Below are positions 56,369 to 64,000 of a DNA stretch of 64,000 nucleotides, piece by piece; the first letter of the stretch is position 1, and each line of letters starts with the position of its first letter. The notes under the pieces were generated by a model. The model did no database searches and was not told the origin of the DNA. It worked only from the letters and a program-made list of their open reading frames with translations. Origin of the DNA: Bradyrhizobium zhengyangense (GTDB taxonomy: Bacteria > Pseudomonadota > Alphaproteobacteria > Rhizobiales > Xanthobacteraceae). The stretch spans positions 186,001-250,000 of the forward strand of contig NZ_JAKLUA010000004.1 in assembly GCF_022012435.1 (NCBI RefSeq), read 5' to 3'. The translations under genes and the position numbers were made by a program.

Positions 56369-57607
56369 ATGCGATCATCGACGGTTTTGGCTTCCGCCCT
56401 CGTCAGCTCCGCGTTGGCGCTCTGCCTCGCAGCTCCCGCCTACGCGCAGTCGAACGACCCGATCAAGATCGGCGTCATCGCCGAGGTGCAGTCGATCGCA
56501 GGCGCGGCAACGCCCGGCGGCGCGCAGATCGCCGCCGACGAGATCAATGCCAAGGGCGGCATTCTCGGCCGCAAGATCGAGATCGTCACCTATGACAACA
56601 AGAGCTCCTCGGCCGATTCCGTGCGCGCATTCCAGCGCGCGGTGAGCGAGGACAAGGTCTCGGCCGTGATCGCGAGCTACATCTCCGAGGTCGTGCTGGC
56701 GCTGGAGCCCTGGGCCGCGCGGCTGAAGATGCCGCTGATCACGCCCGGCGCCGCCTCGAACGAGATCACCAAGGCGATCCACAACGACTACGAGAAGAAC
56801 AAGTACACCTTCCACGGCTATCTGACCTCGGCCGCCCAGGCCCAACTCGTCTGCGACGCCGCCAAGGACCTGCTGGTCGACAAGATGCACATGAAGACCG
56901 TCGCGATCATGAGCGAGGACGCCGCCTGGACCAAGCCACTCGACGTCGGCTACGAAGCCTGCCTGCCCAAGGCAGGCCTCAAGGTCGTCGAGCATGTGCG
57001 CTTCTCGCCTGATACCACCGACTTCACGCCGATCTTCAACAACATCGAGGCCAAGAAGCCTGATGTCATCGTCACCGGCATCTCCCATGTCGGCGTGCAG
57101 CCGACGGTGCAGTGGAAGAACCAGCAGGTGCCGGTGCCGATGTTCGGCATCAGTGCGCAGGCGCTGAGTCCGACCTTCTGGAAGGACACCAACGGCGCCG
57201 CCGACGGCGTGCCATCGCTCGCTGTCGCGACGCCCGATGTCGCCGTGACCTCGAAGACAAAGCCGTTCGCGGCCGCGTTCAAGGCCAAGTTCGGCGCGCC
57301 GCCGGCCTATACCGGCTACACCGCCTATGACGAGGTCTATATGATCACCGATGCGATCAAGCGCGCGGGATCGACCGACCCGGACAAGATGGTTACTGAA
57401 CTGGAGAAGACCGACTACGAAGGCACGATCGGCAAGATTCAGTTCTACGGCAAGGATGACGAGTTCACCCACGGCATCAAGTCGGGCGCCGGCTTCGTGA
57501 CCGGCCTGGTCTTCCAGTGGCAGGATGAGAAGCAGGTCGTGGTCTGGCCGGAGAAGATCGCGGAAGGCAAGCTGAAGTTTCCGAACTTCGTGAAGCTGTC
57601 GCAGTAA
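56369..57607 (+). CDS. ABC transporter substrate-binding protein 2, paralogue of 51694
   Basis: 412 residues with signal peptide (about 1-27, APAYAQS). It aligns along its whole length with binding protein 1 (for example IKIGVIAEVQSIAGAATPG, YEKNKYTFHGYLTSAA, GISHVGVQPTVQWKNQQVP). Differences concentrate around residues 265-290, likely to line the pocket. A duplication that widens the ligand range of the same permease is the simple explanation. A clear terminator follows. Confidence 0.92.
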   Translation: MRSSTVLASALVSSALALCLAAPAYAQSNDPIKIGVIAEVQSIAGAATPGGAQIAADEINAKGGILGRKIEIVTYDNKSSSADSVRAFQRAVSEDKVSAVIASYISEVVLALEPWAARLKMPLITPGAASNEITKAIHNDYEKNKYTFHGYLTSAAQAQLVCDAAKDLLVDKMHMKTVAIMSEDAAWTKPLDVGYEACLPKAGLKVVEHVRFSPDTTDFTPIFNNIEAKKPDVIVTGISHVGVQPTVQWKNQQVPVPMFGISAQALSPTFWKDTNGAADGVPSLAVATPDVAVTSKTKPFAAAFKAKFGAPPAYTGYTAYDEVYMITDAIKRAGSTDPDKMVTELEKTDYEGTIGKIQFYGKDDEFTHGIKSGAGFVTGLVFQWQDEKQVVVWPEKIAEGKLKFPNFVKLSQ

Positions 57608-57634
57608 CAGGCCCAACGCCAGATCACATGCGCG

Positions 57635-57666
57635 ATGCCCGGGCCTTCCCGGGCATTTCGTTTTTG
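57635..57666 (+). terminator. Rho-independent terminator of the ABC transporter operon
   Basis: Perfect 9-bp stem ATGCCCGGG / CCCGGGCAT with a 4-base loop followed by TTCGTTTTTG, 28 bp after the stop of binding protein 2. Confidence 0.9.
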
Positions 57667-57765
57667 CTCCTTGCAGCGAACCATCTTGCAAATTCGGCAA
57701 GGTCGATCAAAGTAACGACCGCACGCAGGCCCCCTCAAGAATCTGCGGCTCATCAAGGAGGACGC

Positions 57766-58665
57766 ATGCTCCCCTATGTCACCCACGATCCTCGCTTCGA
57801 TCGGCTGGTCATCGGCCATGTCAATCTCGAAAAGCTCACCAGCGGTTGCCGCTGGGCCGAAGGTCCCGCCTATTTTCCCGCCGGGCGCTACCTCATCTGG
57901 TCCGACATCCCGAATAACCGGATGATGCGCTTCGACGAGACCGACGGATCGGTGTCGGTATTCCGTTCGCCGAGCTTCAATTCCAACGGCAACACCACCG
58001 ATCGCCAGGGGCGGCTGGTCAGTTGCGAGCATTTCATGCGGCGCGTCACCCGGACCGAGCATGACGGCTCGATCACCGTGCTCGCTGACAAGTTCGAGGG
58101 CCGCCGGCTGAATTCGCCCAATGACGTCGTGGTCAAGTCAGACCATTCGATCTGGTTCTCCGACCCGACCTACGGCATTGACAGCGACTATGAGGGACAG
58201 CAGAGCCCGTCCGAGATCGGCGCCTCCAACGTCTACCGGATCGACGGCAGCTCCGGTGCCATCACGCGCGTCGTATCCGACCGGGTGCAGCCGAACGGGC
58301 TGGCCTTCTCGCCGGACGAGACGCGGCTGTACGTCGCCGACACCGGCGCGACGCATGTGCGCGGACTGCCGCCGACGATCTGGTCCTATGAGGTCAAAGG
58401 ACAGACTGTCGGCGACGCCTCACTGTTCGCGACATGTCCAGACGGGCTCTATGACGGTTTCCGCGTCGACATCCATGGCAACATCTGGACCTCGGCGGGC
58501 CGCAGCGTGTTCTGCTACGCACCTGACGGGGCTCATATCGGCACGGTCCCGATCGGCGAGATCGTCGCCAATGTCTGCTTCGGCGGCCCGCGCCGCAACC
58601 GGCTCTATATCTGCGGACAGACCTCGCTGTATTCGATCTATCTCAACACGCGGGCGGCTGTGTAG
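57766..58665 (+). CDS. SMP-30/gluconolactonase-like protein, cytoplasmic
   Basis: 299 residues without signal peptide. SMP-30 propeller with metal-site segments CRWAEGPAYFPAGRYLIWSD, LNSPNDVVVKSDHSIWFSDP and QPNGLAFSPDETRLYVADTG. Lactonase activity is typical of the family. AAGGAGG lies 4 bases before the ATG at MLPYVTHDP; the upstream frame extension passes through the terminator and is not used. Paralogue of the Tat-exported protein at 43757. Confidence 0.9.
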   Translation: MLPYVTHDPRFDRLVIGHVNLEKLTSGCRWAEGPAYFPAGRYLIWSDIPNNRMMRFDETDGSVSVFRSPSFNSNGNTTDRQGRLVSCEHFMRRVTRTEHDGSITVLADKFEGRRLNSPNDVVVKSDHSIWFSDPTYGIDSDYEGQQSPSEIGASNVYRIDGSSGAITRVVSDRVQPNGLAFSPDETRLYVADTGATHVRGLPPTIWSYEVKGQTVGDASLFATCPDGLYDGFRVDIHGNIWTSAGRSVFCYAPDGAHIGTVPIGEIVANVCFGGPRRNRLYICGQTSLYSIYLNTRAAV

Positions 58666-58675
58666 GGAGAGGAAG

Positions 58676-59974
58676 CTACACGGCTGCTCTCGCTGCATAT
58701 TGCTCGCGTGGGCCTGCCTGATACGTGCCGGAATGCGATGCGCTCGATCGCTCGTCGATGTGGTTCGCAACAAACTCCGCGTCACGCCCGATGCCGACGA
58801 ACCGGCCCGAGCCCCAGGTGTAGAGCCACGGCAGGCCGACCACATAGGCGCCGTCGACCGAGGTCACGCCCCGCTTGTGGGTTGGGTAGCCGGTGCCATC
58901 GAACATCGGCAGGTCGATCCAGGACCAGTCGGACCGAAAGCCGGTCGTCCAGATGATGCCAGTGACGCCGCTTGCCGCGAGATCGAGCTCTGTGGGCACC
59001 GCATCGGGGGACCACACGGGCTCGTAGTGGGGCGTCACGGGCGCCGCAATTCTATTTCTTGCAATGTGCTCGTCGATCATTCGGCAGATGCCGTTGTAGA
59101 CCCGGTCGGCATTGTCGAGATTGACCTGGAGATCATCGCCAAGCTGCAGGCGCGTCCCACGACCGTCCTTGAGGCGACCGTAGAGCTTCATGCCCTCGAG
59201 TGCGAACTTGCGCAGGTCGATGTCGCGGCCGCCGTCCCGTCCGGTCAGGTAGTGGTTGGCGTTCTTGCGGACCCCCTCTTTCAGAGAATGCTTGTCCACG
59301 GGCAGGTCATACTGGCCGAGATCGTCGAGCCAGTCGACGGCGTCGCGGCCGCGATAGAAGCGCGGGCAACGTGGCGCGCTGCCGACGGCGAGATGTACCT
59401 TGCGGCCAGCCAGGTGCAGATCCTCCGCGATCTGGCAGCCCGATTGCCCGCTTCCCACCACCAGGATCTCGCCCGGCGGCAGCTGATCCGGATTGCGGTA
59501 GGCGGACGAGTGGATCTGCATGATCGACGGATCAAGCCGGTCGGCAAACGGCAGCACCTTGGGAACGTGGTATCCGCTGACGGCCAGCACGACGCTGTCA
59601 GCAGCGATCTCGCCTGCGTCGGTCTCGAGCATGAAGCCGCGACCGGATTGCCTGAGGCGTGTGACAGCGACGCCCTCGCGAACCGGCGCACCGATGTGCC
59701 TGGCGAAATCCTCGATGTAAGTGACGATCTCGTCGCGCAGCATGAAGCCATGCGGATCACTACCGGCATAAGGAAATCCCGGGAGCTTGCATTGCCAGTT
59801 CGGCGTCACCAGGCAGAACGCGTCCCACCGCTGGGTCTTCCAGGAATGTGCGACGGTGTTTTTCTCGAGCACGACATGCTCGATGCCGCGCGCCTTGAGT
59901 TGTGCGCTCATCGCAAGGCCAGCCTGGCCGCCGCCGATCACGACGACCCGATAGTGAGAGTGAAGGTCGGGCAT
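58676..59974 (-). CDS. nitH: NitH-like flavoprotein (MSMEG_0569 family)
   Basis: 432 residues. Two Rossmann motifs, VVVIGGGQAGLAMSAQL for FAD and ILVVGSGQSGCQIAEDL for NAD(P)H, give a flavin-containing-monooxygenase-like enzyme of the family encoded in nit1C clusters. ATP-independent oxidation of an amine or nitrile-related compound is plausible. Last gene of the leftward operon, 12 bp after nitG; AGGAG precedes its ATG. Confidence 0.88.
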   Translation of the reverse strand: MPDLHSHYRVVVIGGGQAGLAMSAQLKARGIEHVVLEKNTVAHSWKTQRWDAFCLVTPNWQCKLPGFPYAGSDPHGFMLRDEIVTYIEDFARHIGAPVREGVAVTRLRQSGRGFMLETDAGEIAADSVVLAVSGYHVPKVLPFADRLDPSIMQIHSSAYRNPDQLPPGEILVVGSGQSGCQIAEDLHLAGRKVHLAVGSAPRCPRFYRGRDAVDWLDDLGQYDLPVDKHSLKEGVRKNANHYLTGRDGGRDIDLRKFALEGMKLYGRLKDGRGTRLQLGDDLQVNLDNADRVYNGICRMIDEHIARNRIAAPVTPHYEPVWSPDAVPTELDLAASGVTGIIWTTGFRSDWSWIDLPMFDGTGYPTHKRGVTSVDGAYVVGLPWLYTWGSGRFVGIGRDAEFVANHIDERSSASHSGTYQAGPREQYAARAAV

Positions 59975-59986
59975 GATCAGCTCCTG

Positions 59987-60274
59987 CTAGTCTTCAAACG
60001 AGACGATGGTGACGGAAGCACCGGGCGTGGCCTCGAACTGTGCCGCCGTCGCCTCGATCCGGGCGAGTTGCCCGAGCGCACGCGAGCAGAGAAAGCCGTA
60101 CTTCTCGCGGACACGCTCAGCCGCGATCGTCAGCGCAATGCGGCTACGTTCGCGAAAATCGTCGAGCGCATAGGTCGTGCCGGCGACGAAGTGGTCCTTG
60201 ATGACGAGCGAGGGCGAATAGCAGGCCTCGATCCGCTCATCGGGCCAGCGCACATGGAAGTGCATCTCAGGCAT
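59987..60274 (-). CDS. nitG: NitG-like small protein (MSMEG_0570 family)
   Basis: 95 residues: MPEMHFHVRWPDERIEACYS, FRERSRIALTIAAERVREKYG and FLCSRALGQLARIEATAAQF. This matches the MSMEG_0570-type nitrogen-starvation response family of nit1C clusters. Function unknown. It overlaps the end of the glycosyltransferase gene by 8 bases. Confidence 0.85.
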   Translation of the reverse strand: MPEMHFHVRWPDERIEACYSPSLVIKDHFVAGTTYALDDFRERSRIALTIAAERVREKYGFLCSRALGQLARIEATAAQFEATPGASVTIVSFED

Positions 60275-61433
60275 AATGCACCTCGCGCATCTCCTGATAG
60301 GTCGCCATGTGAGCCTTGGCGGTGCGGCCCCAGTCGTGAAATCGGGCGACCTTCGCGCCATTCGCAATCAGGCGCGAGCGCAGGGGCTGGGCGAGTGCAC
60401 TGAGGGTGGCATCCGCGATCGAGCCTGCGTGATGCGGATCGCACCAGCCAACGTCATCGGCGCCGAGATATTCGGTGAATGGCGCGAGATGCGAGACCAC
60501 CGCCGGCAAGCCGCTGGCCATCGCCTCCAGCACAGCAAGGCCAAAGCCTTCGCGCAAGGACGGGAACATCAGCACATCGGCCAGACGAAACAGCGATGGC
60601 ATCTCGGCATCCGGCAGCGGACCGGTCTCGATGACGGCATCCGCAGGCAGCCCGGCGTCGCGCAGCCGCGAATTGAACTGTTGCCGATAGAGGCCATGGT
60701 CCAGCAGAGATGCACCCCCGGCGATGACGAGCTGCGCGGACCGATGCACGGCATGCACCTGCCGGAAGGCCTCGATAATGCCGAGCGTATTCTTGCGCTG
60801 CTCGACCCCGCCGATGGAGAGCAGGATCGGGCCAGCGCGAAGGCCGAGCCGGGCGCGCAATACCTGATCGCCAGGAGTCGCTGCGGGCGAATAGCGTACC
60901 GTGTCGACGCCATTGCCGACCAGCCCCGCCGAGCGGGACATCTCTGCCTTCAACCGCTCCTGCCAGAACCGGCTTACGACGAATAAGCCGTCGGCGTGGA
61001 TGATCGAGCGACGATCCAGCTCGCTGAGCCGCTCGTCGGTGAATGCATCGATGTGATGAACGGTGCGGACATAGCGCTGGATCAGGCCACGCTGTTTCAG
61101 CGTCGCGAGCGCATTGCCGGAAATGCCGTCCTGGGCGTGGAAGATGTCGAACTGGCGACGCGCAGAATCCTCAAAATACCTGACATAGTCCTTGATGCGC
61201 GTTTCGACCGTCGCGACGACGTCGCCCGAGGCGGGCGATGCAGGCACGGAACGCGTCGCGGCGATGCTGCGGCGGAAGAAGCCCTTGCCAGCGGGGTCAG
61301 GCGCATGCACGACCGGCATATGTCCGAGGTCCGCGAGCGCATCGGCAAGCGCGAGCGCATGCACCACGCCGCCCCGTGGATTGGTGGAGTGCGTGAGGAT
61401 CGCAATGCGAAGCCGGGACGAACTGCCGCTCAT
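60267..61433 (-). CDS. Glycosyltransferase of the nit1C cluster (MSMEG_0565 type)
   Basis: 388 residues. GT4/GT-B fold with N-terminal ILTHSTNPRGGVVHALALAD, middle SIGGVEQRKNTLGIIEAF and the EX7E-type motif PSLREGFGLAVLEAMASGLP. It transfers an activated sugar to an unknown acceptor; the gene is a regular member of longer nit1C clusters. The ATGA overlap with the AIR-synthase-like gene shows translational coupling. A much longer upstream frame is spurious. Confidence 0.88.
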   Translation of the reverse strand: MSGSSSRLRIAILTHSTNPRGGVVHALALADALADLGHMPVVHAPDPAGKGFFRRSIAATRSVPASPASGDVVATVETRIKDYVRYFEDSARRQFDIFHAQDGISGNALATLKQRGLIQRYVRTVHHIDAFTDERLSELDRRSIIHADGLFVVSRFWQERLKAEMSRSAGLVGNGVDTVRYSPAATPGDQVLRARLGLRAGPILLSIGGVEQRKNTLGIIEAFRQVHAVHRSAQLVIAGGASLLDHGLYRQQFNSRLRDAGLPADAVIETGPLPDAEMPSLFRLADVLMFPSLREGFGLAVLEAMASGLPAVVSHLAPFTEYLGADDVGWCDPHHAGSIADATLSALAQPLRSRLIANGAKVARFHDWGRTAKAHMATYQEMREVHYA

Positions 61434-62428
61434 GCCACGCTCCGCCGCTGATGGTTCTGATCCGGCGCACAGCCAATCAGGGGTTGCGCCGCGAAGTCCC
61501 AGACAGTTGCACGGGCAGAAGCAGCGCTGATATCGACGCGTGTTCCCGCACTGACGTCTCCGATCGCGGCGGCCGCGATGTCGCGTCGCTGGAAACGCGA
61601 CAGGATCGCGTCGACGTCGCCGGGCTTGACCGACAGCAGATAGCCGAAGCTCGGGAACGTCAGCAGCCAGCGCTCGAGCGGCGCTCCGGCGGGAATCGGA
61701 ACCGCCTCGACGTCCAGTGTGATGGCAACCTGCGAGCACTCCGCCAACATTGCCGCGGTCCCGACAATGCCGCCCTGACTGATGTCCTTGGCTGCCAGTG
61801 CGAGCCCTGCCTCAGCAATCGACGGCAGGATCTCCAGATCGCCGCGCAACCGCTCCGCGGGCGCGTCGGTCGCTGCCTCCCAATTCGCAAATGGATCGCG
61901 GTAGCGGCCACGAAGGTCGATCGCCGCGATGAGCTTGTCGCCGGGCCTGGCGTCGAAGCTCGTGAGAAGCCGCTTGGCCCGACCGAGGATCGCGACGGCA
62001 AACTGGCTCTGGCTGCTGCGCACATTGGTGTGGCCGCCGATGACAGGCACACCGAATGTCTTCGCGGCGGCTTTCAATCCTTCGAGAATGGGCGCGGCCT
62101 CATCAGCGCCGTTGGACCAGATCGCATTGACGATGGCCGTCGGTCGTCCGCCCATCGCAGCGACGTCCGAGATGTTGACCATGGCGCCGCACCACCCCGC
62201 GAACCAGGGATCGGCCGCAACGAATTCGTTCATGAAGCCTTCGATGGCGAACAGGGTGTAGCCGTCGCCCTCGGGGATCGCTGCGCAATCGTCCCCCACC
62301 GCGATGGCGTCGCTGCCCGACAGGTCGAGCGCGGCCGCAACAGCCGCGATATCGGCCTTGGCGGCGATGCCGCGGCTTTTGCGGAGCGTTTCGGCGAGGC
62401 TTGTGAGTACGGCGTCGGTCAGCATCAT
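61430..62428 (-). CDS. nitF: NitF-like AIR synthase-related protein (sll0787 family)
   Basis: 332 residues. PurM/SelD-like ATP-binding fold: VGDDCAAIPEGDGYTLFAIE, WCGAMVNISDVAAMGGRP and VIGGHTNVRSSQSQFAVAIL. It probably phosphorylates or activates a substrate with ATP. The start overlaps the acetyltransferase stop (TGATG). Belongs to the conserved nit1C core. Confidence 0.88.
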   Translation of the reverse strand: MMLTDAVLTSLAETLRKSRGIAAKADIAAVAAALDLSGSDAIAVGDDCAAIPEGDGYTLFAIEGFMNEFVAADPWFAGWCGAMVNISDVAAMGGRPTAIVNAIWSNGADEAAPILEGLKAAAKTFGVPVIGGHTNVRSSQSQFAVAILGRAKRLLTSFDARPGDKLIAAIDLRGRYRDPFANWEAATDAPAERLRGDLEILPSIAEAGLALAAKDISQGGIVGTAAMLAECSQVAITLDVEAVPIPAGAPLERWLLTFPSFGYLLSVKPGDVDAILSRFQRRDIAAAAIGDVSAGTRVDISAASARATVWDFAAQPLIGCAPDQNHQRRSVA

Positions 62429-62976
62429 CAGGCTGCCAGCTTTGCGAGCGAGAGGAAGCCGGTTTCGGGCGTGCGGAACGGCGGGTAATGGTCGAGATCG
62501 GCCTCCATGCGATGATGCGGCCGGCCATGGAGCTCGAATTCGCCGAGCGAGCGCCAATGCATGTGCTGGAACAGCAGCGCGTTCTGACTTTGCACATTGG
62601 CAAGGAACCGCCGGCAGCCGCGCGCATGCGCGGAGGACACGGCAAGCCGGATCAAGCCGGCGCCGACCGCGCTGAGACGCCGATAGCTCTTCTCGACGGC
62701 AAGGCGGGAGCCCCACCACACATCCGCCTCGTGATCGTCGGCATGAATGCGCACGGTACCGACGACCTCGTCCTCGGCGACGCCGAGCAGCGACACGGCC
62801 ACGAGCGGGATGGCTGAAACGTCGACCGCGTCGCGATCATCGCCTGAAAACACGCCCTGCTCCTCGCAGAAGACCTTGCGGCGCAAGGCTGCAGCGGCAG
62901 CGCGCTCCCAGGCTTCGGTTGCAAACTTCACCTGGAATTCTGGCGCGACGAACGGCTTGAACGGCTCGAACATCAT
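62428..62976 (-). CDS. nitE: NitE-like GNAT acetyltransferase (Sll0786 family)
   Basis: 182 residues. GNAT fold with VFCEEQGVFSGDDRD, VVGTVRIHADD, the acetyl-CoA-binding-like AVGAGLIRLAVSSAHARGC and VQSQNALLFQHMHWRSLGEF. It overlaps the radical SAM stop by ATGA. The substrate is not known; it is one of the fixed partners of the nit1C nitrilase operon. Confidence 0.88.
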   Translation of the reverse strand: MMFEPFKPFVAPEFQVKFATEAWERAAAAALRRKVFCEEQGVFSGDDRDAVDVSAIPLVAVSLLGVAEDEVVGTVRIHADDHEADVWWGSRLAVEKSYRRLSAVGAGLIRLAVSSAHARGCRRFLANVQSQNALLFQHMHWRSLGEFELHGRPHHRMEADLDHYPPFRTPETGFLSLAKLAA

Positions 62977-64000
62977 GCACTTGCTCCGCGCTCGTAGGTG
63001 GACAGGGCCGAGCAGGCGCCGCATTTGCCGCAACCTGCCTTGATATCGGTGGCGCGCAAGCCGCCGGCGCGCAGCATCTCGGCGAGCGGGCGCAGAATCT
63101 CATGCATGAACGCCGCAGACGGCGTCGCATGGCTCTCCAGCGGCGTGCCGGCGATCGGCACGAACGGCACGACGAAGGGATAGACGCCGAGATCGATCAG
63201 CCGGCGCGACAGCGCGAGGATTTCGGACGGCTCGTCACCGAGGCCAGCCAGGATATAAGTCGAGACCTGACCCCGGCCGAAGACCGGCACGGCCGCGGCA
63301 AACGCGTCCATGTATTGCTCGACCTGGACCTGCGCCTTGCCGGGCATGATCCTTTGCCGCACGGCTGGCCCGATCACCTCCAGATGCATCCCGAGCGCGT
63401 CGACGCCTGAGCTTTTCATGCGCTGAAACCAGGCAAAATCATCAGGCGGTTCGCATTGCGCCTGGATCGGCAGATCGACGGTGGCTTTGATGGCCTGCGC
63501 GCTCTCCGCAAGGATGCCGGCGCCGCGGTCCGACGTGTGCGGCGTGCCAGTCGTCATCACCATATGCCTGACACCGTCGAGCTCGACGGCGACCTTGGCG
63601 ACTTCGGCAAGCTGTGCCGGCGTCTTGCGCTCGACCGTGCGACCCGCCGCGAGCGACTGGCCGATGGCGCAGAACTGGCAGGTTTTGGTGCGGCTCTGAT
63701 AGCGGATGCAGGTCTGCAGCACCGTGGTGGCGAGAACGTCGCGCCCGTGCAGGGTCGCGATCTTCCAATAGGGAATGCCGTCCGCGGTGGTGCGGTCGTA
63801 GAACTTGGGTCGCAACGGAAACGAGACGTCGGCCAGCACCACGCCGTCGCGCGAGATGCGGCTGCGTCCGGCCTCGTCAGGGCGCTCGACGAGATAGGGG
63901 CTCTCGAAGGCCGGCGCGTTGTGCACCGGGATCATCACGGTGGCGCCATCGATCGTGAACGGCGTGTGATCCGACGGCCCGGCGCCGCCGCGGCGGCTCG
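62973..64000 (-). CDS. nitD: NitD-like radical SAM protein (MSMEG_0568 family), cut by window end
   Basis: The open frame continues through base 64000 without a stop, and its upstream residues RRGGAGPSDHTPFTIDG are family-like, so the 5' end lies outside the window. The iron-sulfur cysteines are in CIRYQSRTKTCQFCAIG, spaced C-x9-C-x2-C, not the standard C-x3-C-x2-C. A second cluster motif CGKCGAC closes the protein. It is upstream gene of the coupled operon here; the nitrilase gene should precede it beyond the window. Confidence 0.9.
   Translation of the reverse strand, partial: SRRGGAGPSDHTPFTIDGATVMIPVHNAPAFESPYLVERPDEAGRSRISRDGVVLADVSFPLRPKFYDRTTADGIPYWKIATLHGRDVLATTVLQTCIRYQSRTKTCQFCAIGQSLAAGRTVERKTPAQLAEVAKVAVELDGVRHMVMTTGTPHTSDRGAGILAESAQAIKATVDLPIQAQCEPPDDFAWFQRMKSSGVDALGMHLEVIGPAVRQRIMPGKAQVQVEQYMDAFAAAVPVFGRGQVSTYILAGLGDEPSEILALSRRLIDLGVYPFVVPFVPIAGTPLESHATPSAAFMHEILRPLAEMLRAGGLRATDIKAGCGKCGACSALSTYERGASA

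Overview
The window looks like a chromosome segment of a Bradyrhizobium-type alphaproteobacterium. The basis is GC-rich coding DNA, the gene families present (a leuA with an attenuator leader, an orphan DctP, Liv-type ABC transporters, a nitrilase-cluster operon, MHYT-GGDEF-EAL and BLUF proteins), and a palindromic intergenic repeat of the kind common in that genus. The assignment rests on gene content; no database search was run.

Left part (1-19,200): a dabB-dabA inorganic-carbon uptake pair faces a divergent LysR regulator. Next come a fasciclin/DoxX pair and a dense signalling block: an MHYT-GGDEF-EAL protein, a stand-alone BLUF photoreceptor beside a stand-alone EAL phosphodiesterase, and a 1100-residue PAS/GAF hybrid histidine kinase. 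A nested mobile-element scar follows (an ISL3 element inserted into a short element with IS21-like ends), then a fragment of a metallo-beta-lactamase-fold gene and a frameshifted aldo/keto reductase.

Middle part (19,300-37,300): an accessory island ending at a tRNA-Lys(CTT) gene, with an excisionase-like gene and a tyrosine integrase at the tRNA end. It carries many genes of defence-island type. The most interesting block is 21,074-24,469. There an ImmA-type metallopeptidase and an XRE repressor are divergent from a four-gene operon: a small two-repeat protein, a DUF1883 protein, a CD-NTase/OAS-like nucleotidyltransferase, and a DUF6602-like protein with a PD-(D/E)XK-like signature. The layout resembles CapH/CapP-controlled CBASS loci, but the effector is not a standard one. 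Other island genes include DUF2130, DUF4238, a proteasome-like Ntn hydrolase, an HNH-like protein, a Cys-rich HhH-GPD-like protein, DUF3768 and a complete IS3-family element with a 4-bp target duplication. Five copies of a 32-bp site (9-bp inverted arms ACTGATAAG / CTTATCAGT around exactly 14 bp) lie only in non-coding gaps of this island and divide it into modules. One copy sits just upstream of a small catalytic-domain-only tyrosine recombinase, which suggests a modular recombination system.

Right part (37,300-64,000): ordinary chromosomal genes. These are a Spy/LTXXQ periplasmic protein, an orphan DctP, leuA with a leucine-rich leader peptide, a membrane-anchored S53 homologue that has lost its catalytic Glu and Ser, and two SMP-30/gluconolactonase paralogues. 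They also include a hydrolase/PEP-mutase-like pair facing a MarR regulator with a clear operator, D-Ala-D-Ala ligase, and a Liv-type ABC transporter with two paralogous binding proteins and a fused double ATPase. The window ends with the nit1C-type operon, read leftward: radical SAM (cut by the window end), acetyltransferase, AIR-synthase-like, glycosyltransferase, NitG and a flavoprotein, with translationally coupled overlaps. The nitrilase gene itself would lie beyond base 64,000.
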